Assembly: GCA_030248135.1 (NCBI GenBank)
Contig: JASANC010000960.1
Coordinates: 1-64,000, forward strand
DNA: 64,000 nt
DNA from: Theristus sp. LFF4_11
Taxonomy: Eukaryota; Nematoda; Chromadorea; Monhysterida; Xyalidae
Direction: 5' to 3'
Each line of letters opens with the position of its first letter. The stretch's first letter is position 1. A program made the translations under genes and the position numbers. The notes under the pieces were generated by a model that searched no databases, was not told where the DNA came from, and worked only from the letters and a program-made list of their open reading frames with translations. Below, one piece after another: positions 33,865-46,425 of this stretch.

Positions 33865-34689
33865 ACTCTGTCAAACTTTTGCGCACGTTTCCTTCCTTTT
33901 TACAGCATTGAGGCTGAGGCCATGGATTCCAAATGTTGACGTTGTCAGATCAGTTCCGATGCGATGCGGGGGTAAAAAAGGCAACACAAAAACACAAGTC
34001 ATCAAACCGACTGAACCAGGAGGGGGTGACGACCCGGGCACCGACCGACGGAGCCCAAGCCCCCAGCACCCCCAGCGGTCAGCCACGCACTCATCAGCAT
34101 CACGGGACTATGAAACAATCCAACGTATGGTGTTTATGTGCGTTCAATTTCACAGTTGGCACTACACACAGAACCTTCCAGAACAATGTTTCAGCAACAA
34201 CCATACCATCTACATGATTAAAAAACAGGATTTTCACTTTTTTCGAGCCCCCGTGGCCACGCGCGATGCGGCACACGTGGACAAACTAAAAAGTGACCAA
34301 TTGAACATTCATTCATTCAATTTTTCCACCCCAAACATGTGTTTGTACGATCAAAATCTTCAACCCACTTCTACTAACCTGACGAGCCGATGAGGGTGTA
34401 TATGCTTGGGCTGGGCTCGGCTCGGAGGAGTGTTTATTTGCCCGTTTCCGCCGGCGATGCGATGATCAATTGTCGCCGTTGACGTTTGTTGAGGAGATGA
34501 TCAATCAAGTCAAGTCATTCTTTGCATCGATTTGCCTTACTTTTATTTTGCAGATTACCAAGCGAAAAGAACACGCAAAACAAACGAAAAACAATGTGAG
34601 CGAAGCTTCGTCCACTGATTTTATTAGATGTCGTCTTCACTGTCAATTTGAAGAAACTGAGAATCAGCCAAAAGCAAAAACCAACAAAG
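33865..34689. other. Divergent promoter region between ICMT and MLF
   Basis: The two genes are head to head, about 825 bp apart. The open frames on both strands lack domain or splice support. No TATA box is obvious. Confidence 0.3.
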
Positions 34690-36621
34690 ATGTTTGGCGG
34701 ATTTGGTTTCGGTGGTGGCAACGACCCGTTTTTCAGGTCAGAAAAGTGGTTGAGATTATGGATGGTGGTGCCGGTGGCAAAAACGTTTTTTATATTGTCT
34801 GAAATAAACTCGGTTTTACTTCCGTTAAAAAAACCGTTTTATTCCCCATTTTTTTTTCTTAGCATTCAGTTCGGTTTCCATAACTTGACCCTCCGAGCCA
34901 ATTAGAAATCCAATTGAAAAGCAAAGCGAAGTTTAAATTGAGTTTAGTTTTTGACTTTTCAAAATGCAGTTATGCGATATCATTCGTCCACTCCAGCTCC
35001 AATGGTTGTCAAATATCAAAATTTCCGCAAAATTTTTTGTAAAAAAGCGTTTTTTTGTGATTGCGAGAAAAAACGGTTTTATTTTCCAACGGTTTCAACC
35101 CCAGTTGAGATTGACATGAAAACTTTAAAAAATACTTGTTTTGTAGATTTTTGTTTTGCTTCGACAATTTTCAACTTTTCCGTTCCGTTCAGTTTTACGG
35201 TTTTTGTCTGTCAGAGCTTTCATATATGACGTTACGGCGCAGCGTGCTTTCAGTCAGATGCACAACCAGATGAACCAGCAGATGCAGCAGATGGACGACC
35301 TGATGAACAGCATGCTCGGTGGCGGCGGTGCGTTTGCGGCTGATCCGTTCGGTGGACTTGGCATGGGTGGCATGATGCAACCGTTTGGCCTTGGCGCATT
35401 CGGCGGTGGCGGGCCCGGGGCGGCCGCACGACAGCAAATGATTGACGATCAACAGCAGCGTCATCAGCAGCAGCAACAAGCTCTGATGATGCCCACTCCG
35501 TTCGGCGGCTTGCTCGGCGGGGGACTCTTTGGCAATGTCATGCGTCAAATGGTGCGTTTCATTCCGAGCACTCAACTAACATCACCACAATAACAGCGAG
35601 TTTCTCTTGCAGGAGAACGCCGCAAACGACCCGAATTCGCATGTCTATTCGCATTCGACTGTGATCGGCTACGACGGATTGACTGGGGAGCAGCCGCGTT
35701 ATTACGAAGCAACGCAGAGCATGGCAAAGGCGGGCAATGTCAAAGAGGTATGGACAAAGCACTTGCGAACACCGACCTGCACGCTCGTTTTCCAAGTTTG
35801 CTCTCTTGTTTGCAGCTGCGTAAAACGCTGCGTGACAGCGAGTCGGGCGAGGAAAAAATGACGATCGGTCATCACATCGGTGATCGTGGTCACGTGATCG
35901 AGAAACGGCGGCTACGTGGCGGCGACATCGAAGAACAGCAGAAACTACACAATCTTCAAAAAGGTTGCTGCTTTGTTTGTTGTAACGAAGATCATTTCCT
36001 TTCACCAGGTATTGATTGAATAGGGAGTTTTAGATTGAGTTGAAGTTCTGCATTTGCGTTAGCAATATTGCGTATGATTTATGATCTATTTTTGCGTTGT
36101 TGCGGAGTTCAGCTCCAGCATGAGCGCTCAATCGTATTCTCATCAGCCAGCCAAATATTCATGATGCACCAACCGTTTACTTGGTGCTTGCAGACGAAGT
36201 GCACGATTTCCAACGTGACTGGGCGCATGCGACACGCGCATCGCTTGGCATTGGCGGGCGAGCGGCGTACGCGGGCGGCCATGGCAGACGTGCCATCGAC
36301 CACGGTGATCGGTGAGGCTGTTTGCGTCTTGTGTTGAATTCAGTGTTGGCACACACGTCTATGATGGTGTACAAATCAACAGTGTTTGGTGCGTTCGGTT
36401 GACACAAATGTGCTTCAATGTTTGCGGTTGCGAGTGAATGCAATGTTTGTTGGTTGTGCAGCGATCTGAATGACATGGCGCCGGGCGGCAGCAGCACTGC
36501 TGATCCTATTCCGATTGTCGAGGAGCCCCCCGACGACGAGCCAGCGAGCAGCCATTCGCCCACGTCCACGTCGTCGAAGCGTCCTCGTCAGCATGATCGG
36601 CCGAAGATTTATGAAATCTAA
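34690..36621 (+). CDS. MLF: Myeloid leukemia factor (MLF) family protein
   Basis: The exons are 34690-34736, 35254-35551, 35613-35747, 35816-35963, 36194-36311 and 36462-36621. All phases agree, giving about 301 residues. MLF proteins shuttle between nucleus and cytoplasm and act in transcription and proteostasis; the biochemical role is unclear. The sequence shows an N-terminal FGFGGGNDPFF, Met/Gln-rich QMHNQMNQQMQQMDDLMNSM, Gly-rich DPFGGL repeats and polyQ. The conserved core follows: SHVYSHSTVIGYDG, RYYEATQSMAKAGNVKELRK, DSESGEEKMTIGHHIGDRGH, and DEVHDFQRDW near the end. The tail is acidic/Ser-rich and ends in KRPRQHDRPKIYEI, possibly a nuclear signal. The first exon is short (47 nt) and its ATG is the only one in frame. 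Confidence 0.88.
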
Positions 36622-37680
36622 GGTTGACTTTTGCAATCTCGCAGTTTGCCGTCGATTTGCATTGTTGGGTTGACGTGACGTCGTTAAAATTGGTTTCCTA
36701 CTGCATCCACCATCAAACACCACTGGTCCAATGATTCAAATGTTCCGCCGCCGTTTTCGACTGTTTTGTGTCATTGCGATTGCTTTACTGTACAGGTACA
36801 CGCACATTTTTGTTGCTGTGTTCCGTTGTATGGCTTTGCATTTGTCCTGTAGTAAACACATATACACCGAAGTGAACACCAACAAAAGTAATGACATCAG
36901 TGGCATATGTGACTCATGAACCCATAAAGTTTGAGATCATTACAAAAGTAGTGTCTGTTTGGCCTCGTCGTCCTTCTAAGTGTGGTCATTTCCATTGTGA
37001 TTTCATTTGGGCATTTTCAGTTGCACTGATCTGCGTTCAGTGCCATGAATTTATGTCTGTAATTCAAACGGTTTTATCACATTTACTAACCCATTTATTT
37101 TTATTTAACGACTGGAAAACTTTCAAAACAGATAGTGTTCAACTTTTTTGAATTTGAGTGTTGTTCATGTGTTGGTTAATGTGCATGATTAATTCGATGT
37201 CCATTTTCGGTGTTTAGTAATGGTTGTTAAGTAAACATCGGTCCGACTTAATACTGGATTTTCTGTTTCTGTTGTTCCCCAGGCGCATATTGATTGCTTT
37301 GGAACAGTTGCTAGATTTCTGGCTGTGGATAAGTCGATTCATTGATTGCTGTCGTGATTTCGAAATTTTTCAACATGCTCCTCTTTCCCAAGAATAAACA
37401 TGTGTGAGTGTTGAAATTTTGAAACTTTTCGGCGTCATTTTATTTCATTTCCGGTCGACGACTTCATAATTCATCCAAATTTGCCAGATGAAAAAATACA
37501 GAGAAAAACCTGAGCAAATCTGATTGCTAATTTAAAATGAGAAGATGATTTTTTTTAAAGTTTACCGTCATAACATGAAATTGTAAATGGAAATTCACAA
37601 CAACACATGGCCCGTTCATGTCGAAGGTGTTATCCGATGGAGACAACTAGGTGTTTCGTTGCAAACGATCCTGTTGCCAG
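36622..37680. other. Intergenic region between MLF and the globin gene (tail to tail)
   Basis: It includes the MLF 3' UTR. No gene or recognised repeat is seen. The sequence is AT-rich, with an AATAAA at about 37393 on the plus strand. Confidence 0.3.
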
Positions 37681-40600
37681 CTAACAGTTCCACCAGTTGT
37701 CCAGGTCACTGCGGTCGAGTCGGTCAACACAGACGGTCATCGAGCGTGGCATCACGCCCTGGTAGCCGTGGTAAGCAGCTGCAGAGAGCTGGTTCAGCTG
37801 TAGGTAACTGCTGTTAGCACTGGACGACGGCGTACGTGAGTAGTCGTGCAACGTCGCATCCTGTCTTGAATGTTGCATCGTATAAAGCTGATTGTGACGG
37901 TTGGTGGATGCAGGCGACGACGAAAGCAACCCGGACACTGGCGACGTCGCAGCCGTTGACGTGGAGGCCCAGTTGCACTCCATGTCCAAGGAGACTTGAT
38001 GGCTGAGGCGCCCGCTGACTGACGAACAAGCACTGCCCGCTTCGAAGTCTGCAAGCAAGTGCAATTCGCACAACTCGGTTGCTGGCCGAAACATCGCACC
38101 AAGACTGTCACGCTTACGAACGTTTGTGTGACGCGTGGTGCGTTTCATGCGAGCGCTTGTCGGTTGGCGCGTCTCTGTTGTCGTAGTGGAACGAGTGCGA
38201 GTGCGTGATGGACGCTTTCAGATGTTCGCGTTGCGCTTGCCTGCGTCGCCGTCTCAGCTTCACTTCCTGCTGGAAGCCATTGCACATGTGGTCACTGATG
38301 ACCGCCATCAACAGGCGCCACGCCTCCGACGCGTCCTTCGTCGTGCGAATCACGGGAAACTCGCGCAGTAACGTTTCGGAGCAACGCAGAAATATCTGCT
38401 GTGTTTTTTTACTCGTTACAGCACTCTTGAACTTTGTTGACGCTTGTGTGTCACGCACTCGGAAGCAACCGACCTGTTCCCACATGACGTCTTTCAAACC
38501 GCATTTCTCGCTCAAGTGCGCGTGTTTTCGACCAAAATTTTCAATTGGCTCAATGAAGACCGACGACCGATCGATGTTTTCAATGATGTCGTCCAAAAAA
38601 GAGATCAAAAACTTTGCATGGTCAAATATCGAGTCCATATGTGGATTCGTTGGATTGAGCATTATCGATTGGTGCACGCCAAGTGCCATGTCCACCGCTT
38701 TGTGCCGCTGCGCAAAGTTCGTGAAAATACGAGCCGCTGTCACCTGAAAGCGTCATTCCGACTGATTTTCTTGTGTCTAAAAACGCAGCTGACATGAACA
38801 TCCAAATCCAGAACATGGTGGTTGATTTTGTTTTTGAGCTGTAAACCATGAAAAGACATCGGGTGTAACGAACGGTCAGCTGCGTCCGGTTTCGTTTCAT
38901 GGCATGCCAACTTCGCTGCAGTCCGAGCGTGTGCCTTGCATTCAACGAGCCTAAGCGACCGACCGATTTACCAGCCATGCCAACAGGGCCCATCAAACGG
39001 CCGATGGCCAGGTTGACGTTGACAAAGTCAGCCATCTTGTGCTGACGATTGTGACCGCTGGTGCTTTTTGTTGACCTGTTGCTGCCAAATTGCTGGTCAT
39101 TTGCTGCCGCTGATGGCATCTGAACAGTAGCGCAAAATAACAATCACATTAAAAATGAGTCAGCGTTCATTTACTGGGAGGTTTATTTACCCAACTAATC
39201 TAAAAGATGCTTGACCTGGACGTTTATTTGCACTTGTTCCTGATACTGATCCCACAAAGAAACTACAGGGTGGGCCAAAAAAAAGGTTCCATTTTCAAAC
39301 TGCTGTCACTGGCTAGTGTTTCAATATTATGAGCTGAAATTTTCAGCACTGATAAAACATGTGTTGCCATTTTACTGACAAAAATTTTTTTCCGATATAT
39401 ATTTCCAGCACTCACTGTGGCAATTTTCTAAAAAGCTCGAAAAATCAACAAATTGACTGAAATGAGTGCAAGAAAAAATTAGTATCAAGATGCGTGATTC
39501 AATTTTGAAACTGTTGCGAAGGTGACAAATGGGTCTTTTTTTGATACCCGTGATAGTTCAAATCATGCGCTCAGAGTGGAAAGGTTTCACACTTAAATTG
39601 CATTTGAGCACCTCGAGCAAAATTCTGATGTTTCACAACGGACTCGAGTCAGCAGCCATGCGACTGCGACAGAAAGAATTGTTCAGTTGATTTTTTGTTT
39701 TCTGTGTTGCTCTGTCTGTTAATCTGTTTCTTTTGAAAAATTTTTCTGCGGTTTGAATAAAAACAGTGTTTCAGTTTCAGTTTTCTGCAGTTTCGTCATG
39801 GTTAAGTGGACAGCAGAACAACGGGTCTGGTGTGCTATCTGGTGGGAGCAATCTGAAAGTTTTTCTGCAGTGACTCGCCAGTTTCGCGTAAAATTCAATC
39901 CAGCCGCTGCCGGACGACAAACCTTGATGATGATTTGGATGTCTATGAGCAATGATTCGTTGTGAAATTCTTGGTTAAAAATCCGTTTTTTTGAAAATTT
40001 GGGAATTTTTAAACATTGCGCTGTAAAACTGAATCTACTTGACCAAACTAGATAAAAATTTTGTCAGAAAAATGGCATCACATGTTTTATCAATGCTGAA
40101 AATTTCAGCTCATAATATTAAAACACCAGCCAGTGACAGCAGTTTGAAAATGGAACCTTTTTTTGGCCCACCCTGTACATTCAAACTCACGTTTGAATCG
40201 TTCATGGACAGTGACTGTCGTAATTGCGGTTTAGGGCGTGGTTGTTTTGGTCGGTTGCGCAACGATTGAAAGCGTGTCGCTTGTACGCTTGTGTTTGTGC
40301 GCCCGTTCACAATGGAAGCGCGCCCACCGGTGATCGTGAGACGCTGTGGCACTGGCCGTGCAAACATTTGCATTTCAACGGCGTCAACATCGTCATCGTC
40401 ACTGTGTTGTTGCTGATGTCGACCTTGATCGGCAGCAAATGTGGCTGAGCGTCGCACTGATGTTGAGCAGCCATTATTGTTTGCTTTGTCGCCCGCATCC
40501 GCATCCGTTTGCACTTGTCTGTTTGTAGCTGATACGCTTGACTTCCGGTGTACTGACGCCGCACCACTGCCGCTTGTTGACGCTTCGCCGAGAAATAGGC

Positions 40601-43109
40601 GCCGCAAACGCGGAACTGAAAAAAAGGGTTGAAACTGTGTGCACATTGTGATGACGCCATCGGGTGCTGTTGAATGACATTATCAAATGAGTCTGTGTCT
40701 GACACCATTTGCCCCGCTCATGTGTACCGCATTCATACAATACAAAGAGCTATTATATATGTTACTAGCAAATTGACCCGTGCCTACGGCACGGTTAGCT
40801 GATAAATACAACTATTATTTTTGAGTTGGTTTTCCCCTTTTGACCTTGCCCACGACGCGGACTCAAAATCCGCAACCTTTTTAATCAGCAACAAACAACT
40901 GCAATTCCCTATTAAAGTATCAAAATCAATTCTCGCATTTATTAGCTTTTCAATGTCGCTTATTTGTCCTTTCATTCTTTGCTAATCAGTTGCATTCCAC
41001 TGTCCTTCCCGTTTAAAGTATCAAAAAAACAATCTCCTTTGATCAGCAACAATTAACAGCCATTCCCGCTTAAAGTTTTAAAATTAATCTTGTTTGGTTA
41101 GCTTTTCAATGTCGTCACCTGTTGTTCAATCGCCATTCCTGTTAAAAAAATTATAAAAAAACAATGTCGTTTGGTTAACAACAATTAACTGATACCGGTT
41201 TAAGTTTTTGTTTCAGTTTAAAATACAGGTTTAAGAAAAGCAATCTGCTTCAGTCAGCTGTCATTTCTGAATAGGCAACACTGTTCTAAATACCGTAAAG
41301 TCTTGCATATAAGGTCTCCTTATATAAATTTGAAAATCAAAAATTTCTGAAAAAAGTGGAATTTCGTGTGACAGCCTTATAAGTGGGAGGAGGTCTTATA
41401 AAGCGAACATTAGGAATTTCGGGCCTTATAAACGGAGTAGGATTTTGACTAAGTCAAAATTTTGAATTTTTTGGTTTCCCGCCGTGTGACACTCCGCCCA
41501 CATTTGGGTGGGGGTCTTATAAGTGGGAGGAACCTTATATGCAAGACTTTACGGTACCCACTGGAAAGCACCCGCTTTTGACTTGGTAATGGTTTTTTAC
41601 CCGCTTACCCTAACCTAAGCCAGGCCTTTTAGAGTGTAAATGTCAAAAAGGCAACACTTCTGAACAATTGTTGCAAAACGCCAACTTTCGTTTTGATAAG
41701 TTGCTTCTTTTTCCCGCTTACTCTAACCTAAGCTAAGCTTTTTAAAGTTTAAATGACGAAAAATGCAAAACTTTTCTGAATATTCGCTGCAAAACGGCCA
41801 CTTTTGTGTGGTATGTTTACTACTCTTACCTTTAACCCTAACCTTAGCCAAGGATTTTTGACAGAATTGAAATGACAAAACAGCAACATTTTACTGAATA
41901 CCCGTAGCAAAGCTCACCTAAGCCAAGCCTTTTAAAGTTTAAATGACGAAAAATGCAAAACTTTTCTGAATATTCGCTGCAAAACAGCCACTTTTGTGTG
42001 GTATGTTTACTGCTCTTATTTTTAACCCTAACCTTAGCCAAGGATTTTTGATAGAATGGAAATGACAAAACAGCAACATTTTGCTGAATATCCGTAGCAA
42101 AGCTCCCGCTTTTGTTTTGAATGTTTACTTCTTTTCCCCGCTTACTCTAACCTAAGCCAGTTCTTTTTGATCGAGTGCAACAAAAAGCAACTCGTTTCTG
42201 AGTATCCATTGTGTAAAACGGTCGCTTTTGTTTTGTTATGTAGCTTTTCTATCCCAAGTGATGCATTTTCTATGATAAAAAAACAAATGAAGGAAAAAGC
42301 AGCGATTTTCTACATACTGAACACCCGTAGCAAAGCTCCCGCTTTTGTTTTGAATGTTTACTTCTTTTCCCCGCTTACCCTAACCTAAGCCAGTTCTTTT
42401 TGATCGAGTGCAACAAAAAGCAACACGTTTCTGAGTACCCATTGTGTAAAACGGTCGCTTTTGTTTTGTTATGTAGCTTTTCTATACTAAGTGACGCATT
42501 TTCTATGATAAAAAACAAATGAAGGAAAAAGCAACGATTTTCTAAATACTCGTTGTTAACACCGGCTTTATAAAAAGTCTACCTTGCGAAAAGAGCGATC
42601 AACTTGCAAGCGATTGTTTTAAAAACTCGTTTTTTGTGAAAAAACTCCATCGTCTACAATGGAGTCCTTGCAATTCTTACGATTGTCTCGCTTGTTTGTT
42701 GTCGCTCTTGAGCAAAAGGCATCATGATGACTAACGTCATGTGGAATGACGATTTGAACTTTGCATTGTCATTAGAAAATGGAGTATGAGTATTCAGCTG
42801 ATGATGACTTAAATAGCAAAATTGGCTCAAACTTGTAAATTTTAATAGCCAATCAACGTAGCGGAACGGACCTGACCTGACCTGACTTACATACACAGTT
42901 ACTATCTTAGTATTATAGATATATGCTGTGAAAACTGCGAACTTACCAATATTGAGCGCGAGTTTCCAGTGGTTGACAGCGGCAGTCGCAGTGGTGTCGT
43001 TGTCGGGGGCTGCTGTCTCTTGTTGATTATCTGTCGCCGCTGCGGACGCAGCACAAGGCACCACTGCCACCGTTTCGTGCTCATCAGTGCGTTTTTCTTG
43101 CTGCAGCAT
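37681..43109 (-). CDS. Globin with long disordered N- and C-terminal extensions
   Basis: The exons found are about 43100-42953, 40615-40191, 39119-38874, 38743-38474, 38398 to about 38118, and about 38053-37681. The globin core reads LGLQRSWHAMKR (A helix), AARIFTNFAQRHKAV (B/C), SIFDHAKFLISFLDDIIENI (E helix, distal His), FGRKHAHLSEKCGLKDVMW (F helix with proximal His), and TTKDASEAWRLLMAVISDHM (H helix). The predicted role is haem-based oxygen or redox sensing, similar to neuroglobin-like and nematode multi-extension globins. N-terminal exons are Ser/Thr/Asp-rich (HSDDDDVDAVEMQM). The C-terminus has RRRRRQ and a Ser/Asn-rich tail ending DLDNWWNC. The join into the last exon is uncertain. 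Further 5' exons may lie above 43109. Confidence 0.75.
39266..40175 (+). mobile_element. Mariner-like deletion derivative, family M, copy 2
   Basis: It is flanked by TA at 39264-39265 and 40176-40177. It is nearly identical to copy 1 at 6709-7624 over its full length, including the truncated HTH frame MVKWTAEQRVWCAIWW. It lies in a globin intron, 16 bp from the splice donor at 40190. Confidence 0.88.
41293..41554. mobile_element. TA-flanked MITE nested in the Helitron
   Basis: The termini are CCGTAAAGTCTTGCATATAAG and CTTATATGCAAGACTTTACGG, flanked by TA. Internal TATAAG(TG)GGAGG repeats occur near both ends. Confidence 0.8.
41615..42560 (-). repeat. Tandem minisatellite-like core of the Helitron
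   Basis: Units of about 130 bp carry CTAACCTAAGCC and GCAAAACGGCCAC. Two near-identical ~215-bp units at about 42105-42320 and 42335-42550 share CAGTTCTTTTTGATCGAGTG. Another pair is at about 41695-41880 and 41918-42100. Confidence 0.7.
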
Positions 43110-45435
43110 GCCACCACTATGTGCCTGTCATTCCAGTCAGAATGACGCTTTTATTCAAGGCATGCACTCGCATTCTCAGACGTGGCACACACTCAGTATT
43201 ATCATTATTATGCACTACTGGCTATATAGTCATAGTGGTGTTTTTCAGTGTGCTGGAACAGCATCAAAAGTGACATACAGCGCCACTACATACATCACGG
43301 CAACATAGCAATCAATCATACGCTCCCGTCATGTGAATCAAAGAATAAAACATGCACTATGTGTGCTTTGCCGCATGATCGCGATGAGAACAGAGGCAAA
43401 GGCAAACGCAGTCACTCATGAACTGTAGCAGGTGAATTGGGCGCTGCTCGCTTTGCGATTCAGCTGCATGCTAAAAAGAAAAGAACTTTCATCGAAGTGT
43501 ATGGTTTTCATTGAGGCCGCAGCCGTGGTGTACATATTTCGTGACATCGGTTGTGCACTTTGGTCATGCTCTTTGTCACCGACATCTGATAGTAGCGGGT
43601 TGTGTCAAGAGGCAGCACCAAACAACACCAAGCAACTGGCCGCGCGTGTGCGAGCGCATCAGCACAATAATGCACTCAGGCCATGCACGAGCGTTTGTCA
43701 GCGGCGCGCGCATATCGAATGGCCCCACAGGAGCAGCCGGCGGTGCGGGCCCGCGTGCTGCACACACAAACACGTGGCCATCATTGAAATCGAGGTGGCC
43801 GCATGATGCAACTGTACACCGAAACACTGCGATGCGATCCATGGATATGTTCATAAATGCGCCGCCACTGATGGCCCACTGTGGAGCCATTATAACTGAA
43901 ACGTTCGCTGTTGTGCGTGCAACAGAGAGGTGCGATATACAGACACAATGGCAAACACGCGCGCGCGCTTTATTGCTCGGTTTGCTGGCGCGCCCAACAA
44001 GCAGTACGCAACAACGCCACAAGTCCAGCAATGAGCCGATGGCGTCATTGTATCAGCGCAACCGGCTTGATACACAAACACTCCACCAACCGGACAACAT
44101 TGTTTAGAATCAGCTTGTAACTTTTTTGTGACGCCAATGTTCTTCTGCACACAACGCAAAGGAATACAAACACACTCACATACATACTGATGAGTTGGTT
44201 GACGAACAAACCACTGGCCCGGCGGCATGCCTGGCTGCAAGCGGCAACATAATACGCAAAATATAAATATCTCTCTATATGTGCGGATTAGCACAAACGC
44301 ACCAGCAACAGCAGCAAACGACACATACCGATAGAAGCCGAGCGGGCATATTCAATTGAGCGTCGCACTAGTTGATGAAGCAAATGCGACGCTAAACAAT
44401 GTGTGTGAGTGACAGTGACAGAGATACAAACAAGCATCCGTACACACATTCACTACAGCTACACACAGTATCCATAACCCAACGAACTCACTGTAACTGA
44501 TCAAGCATAGATACAACATGTCTCTGCGTTTGCTTGGCCGTGCTTGCATTTGAAATCAGGTTCTCATATAATCACGCACCTGCCGTCTCTATGTAGTTCC
44601 TGAACGAACAAGCCGATGACACACAACAAGATGTGTGCATTATTCATTGATGCAGCATTTGATGTCTGTAACTTCTCATTTGATCGATTATCTCATTTAT
44701 CCTACTTGATGGGTACAACGTCAGATGTCAGCGTTAAGAACATCCAGAAGTTTAGAATACTTAGACCGTGAGAAACAGACAGAGAGGTGCACGTTTGCCG
44801 TTCAACATCGAAAAATTTCTTCGAACATGAAAGATTGTACTTTGTACTGCAAATCAAATTATGCATGTGCTATCTGGTTTTTCTCTGTCGTGTTCGGCAA
44901 AAAAGTTTTTGATATCCGTTCTGCAAATACCAATTGACTAACCTGTCCGCAATTTGCTTGTCCATGCGGCCCTGGTTGCTTTGTTGCTGCCGACATTTAC
45001 CACCAAATCCTCCGTGGACATCGATACGGACACCATTGAACCAGCGCATTGTTTTCCAGCCGAGCAGCTGTTTGTATTTTTGTTTCGCTGCTTGCGCGTT
45101 TCTCTCCAGTTGGACGGCCACTTTTGTTCACACAGTTGTTGACGACTCCACCGCACACGATGAACAACTTTGGTGACGATGAAAAGCAACGTGTCCGAGT
45201 GCCGTTTGGCCGCATATGAGATGATGCTTTTTGCATGTTTCCGTTGGCTCACCACCGCTAAACCCGAAAGTGGCAAACCAACATGGGCAAGGGTGGGAAT
45301 GGGGTTCACGCCACCACCCCCTAAATTGAAAAAGAATAACCATGCAACCGCTTGATGTAGTTCTCATGTAACAAAACTGCAAACGTCCAAATAAAAAAGA
45401 AGGAAAAAGAAACAGCAACAATTAACCAATCAACA
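43110..45435. other. Stretch with possible upstream exons, not resolved
   Basis: CA-rich simple sequence occurs (44160-44470). A minus-strand exon ending in a strong CGGACAG|GTTAGT donor at 44943 is open in several frames from about 45170, but I could not choose the frame or join it to the globin exon at 43100. Long frames on both strands at 43511-44107 lack any recognised domain. Confidence 0.25.
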
Positions 45436-45437
45436 TA

Positions 45438-45721
45438 CGGAATGGCCGTTTAAACATGGCAGTTTTTTTTTCAGGGTGCTAGGAGCGCGCGAAATTTGAA
45501 TGAAAGGAAAAATACTTTCAGAAATCAAATTGTGTGTAAATTTGATGTGTGTTTTTTAAACTAATTGATTCTTCGTGCTGTTCTGTTCATTCTACATTGT
45601 ATCTCCCTTGTTCACACGATTGGGAATTATCTTGGCATTCTTGAAAAACCCAACTCCTAGTCTGCGACTAATCCCGCCTTGATGGGAATACAAGGACTGC
45701 CTCATTTATTCGGCCACACTG
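45438..45721. mobile_element. TA-flanked MITE family U, copy 1
   Basis: It is flanked by TA at 45436-45437 and 45722-45723. The ends are CGGAATGGCCGTTTAAAC and CATTTATTCGGCCACACTG, imperfect inverted repeats. An inverted copy lies at 51044-51308. Confidence 0.75.
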
Positions 45722-45723
45722 TA

Positions 45724-46240
45724 CCTGGTCGTCATTAGTGATATTGCTGCCGTTGGCTTCTTCACGCGGAATTTCAACTCTCTGTCGTTTTGCCGCACGC
45801 ACGCACGCATGCACGGTGCAACTTGCAACAGTGCACGTGCATCCCCAGTGGCACACGTAACCTACGGTTTGCGATAGGCGGATAGAGTTGTAAAAAAACG
45901 ATGTTTGTTTAAGAAATTTGATTAAAACTTCAAATCGCTCTGAAAATGAGATTTTTGATCAGTACCGAAGATGACGATGACAGACCTTGTTAGGTAGGGT
46001 GCACCTACCCGTGGGGGTGCCAATTTTTTTGGGGGGGGATTACGTGAGAGTGAGACCCCCTGGTAGGGTTAGGGGGTTTGAAAAAATTTTTATTATTTTT
46101 TTTCGTTTTTAAAATTAAAATTTTATTTAAAAAGATTTAAAAAAAATTTTTACTTTGTCTCGGGGAGGATTTGTATACATTCTTAAAAGTAACTTTTTTG
46201 ATTTCTGATCAGAGGTTGCTTGCAATCAGTCGTTGTTGTT
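45724..46240. other. Stretch with repeat fragments
   Basis: An ACGCACGCACGCATGCACGG microsatellite lies at 45797. CAGTACCGAAGATGACG (family G terminus) occurs at about 45960, and TAGGGTTAGGGGGTTTG (family Z terminus) at about 46064. No gene is supported. Confidence 0.4.
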
Positions 46241-46241
46241 G

Positions 46242-46425
46242 GCAGTACCGAAGGCGAAAGCAAATTTTCGAGGGGGGGTGTCGTCACGTGGGGTGGGGGG
46301 GGGGTGCCGAAAATTTTTCAATGGGGGGGGGTGTCAGTCATGGTACAGTGACACCCCCCAGGCGTGGGCCATGGGGGGGGTGCACTATTGTAGAAAATTT
46401 TCTGGGGGGGGGTGCACACCTAAAG
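46242..46425 (+). repeat. G-tract family G, most complete copy
   Basis: It begins GCAGTACCGAAGGCGAAAGC. G tracts of 7-9 are spaced by CGAAAATTTTTCAA, GTCAGTCATGGTACAGTG and CACTATTGTAGAAAATTTTC. It ends GGGTGCACAC. The inverted copy at 18305-18490 has the same order. Confidence 0.75.

Larger units (their letters stand above)
40765..42919 (-). mobile_element. Helitron-like non-autonomous element, complete, in a globin intron
   Basis: Read on the minus strand it begins TCTATAATACTAAGATAGTAAC (5' TC, at 42919) after an A. It ends with the hairpin CCGTGCC-GTA-GGCACGG, a short spacer, CTAG (40768-40765) and T. This A|TC...CTAG|T layout without target duplication is diagnostic of Helitrons. It is 2155 bp. 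There is no Rep/helicase frame. The interior has ~130-220 bp tandem repeats and a nested MITE. Confidence 0.75.

Noticed and set aside
38135..38797. Plus-strand frames opposite the globin exons
   Set aside because: They are antisense shadows. The minus strand has globin helices and phase-matched splice sites.
43511..44107. Long plus-strand frame (198 codons) and its minus-strand counterpart
   Set aside because: Neither has a domain, signal peptide or splice support, and both arise in GC-rich CA/GT-repeated sequence.
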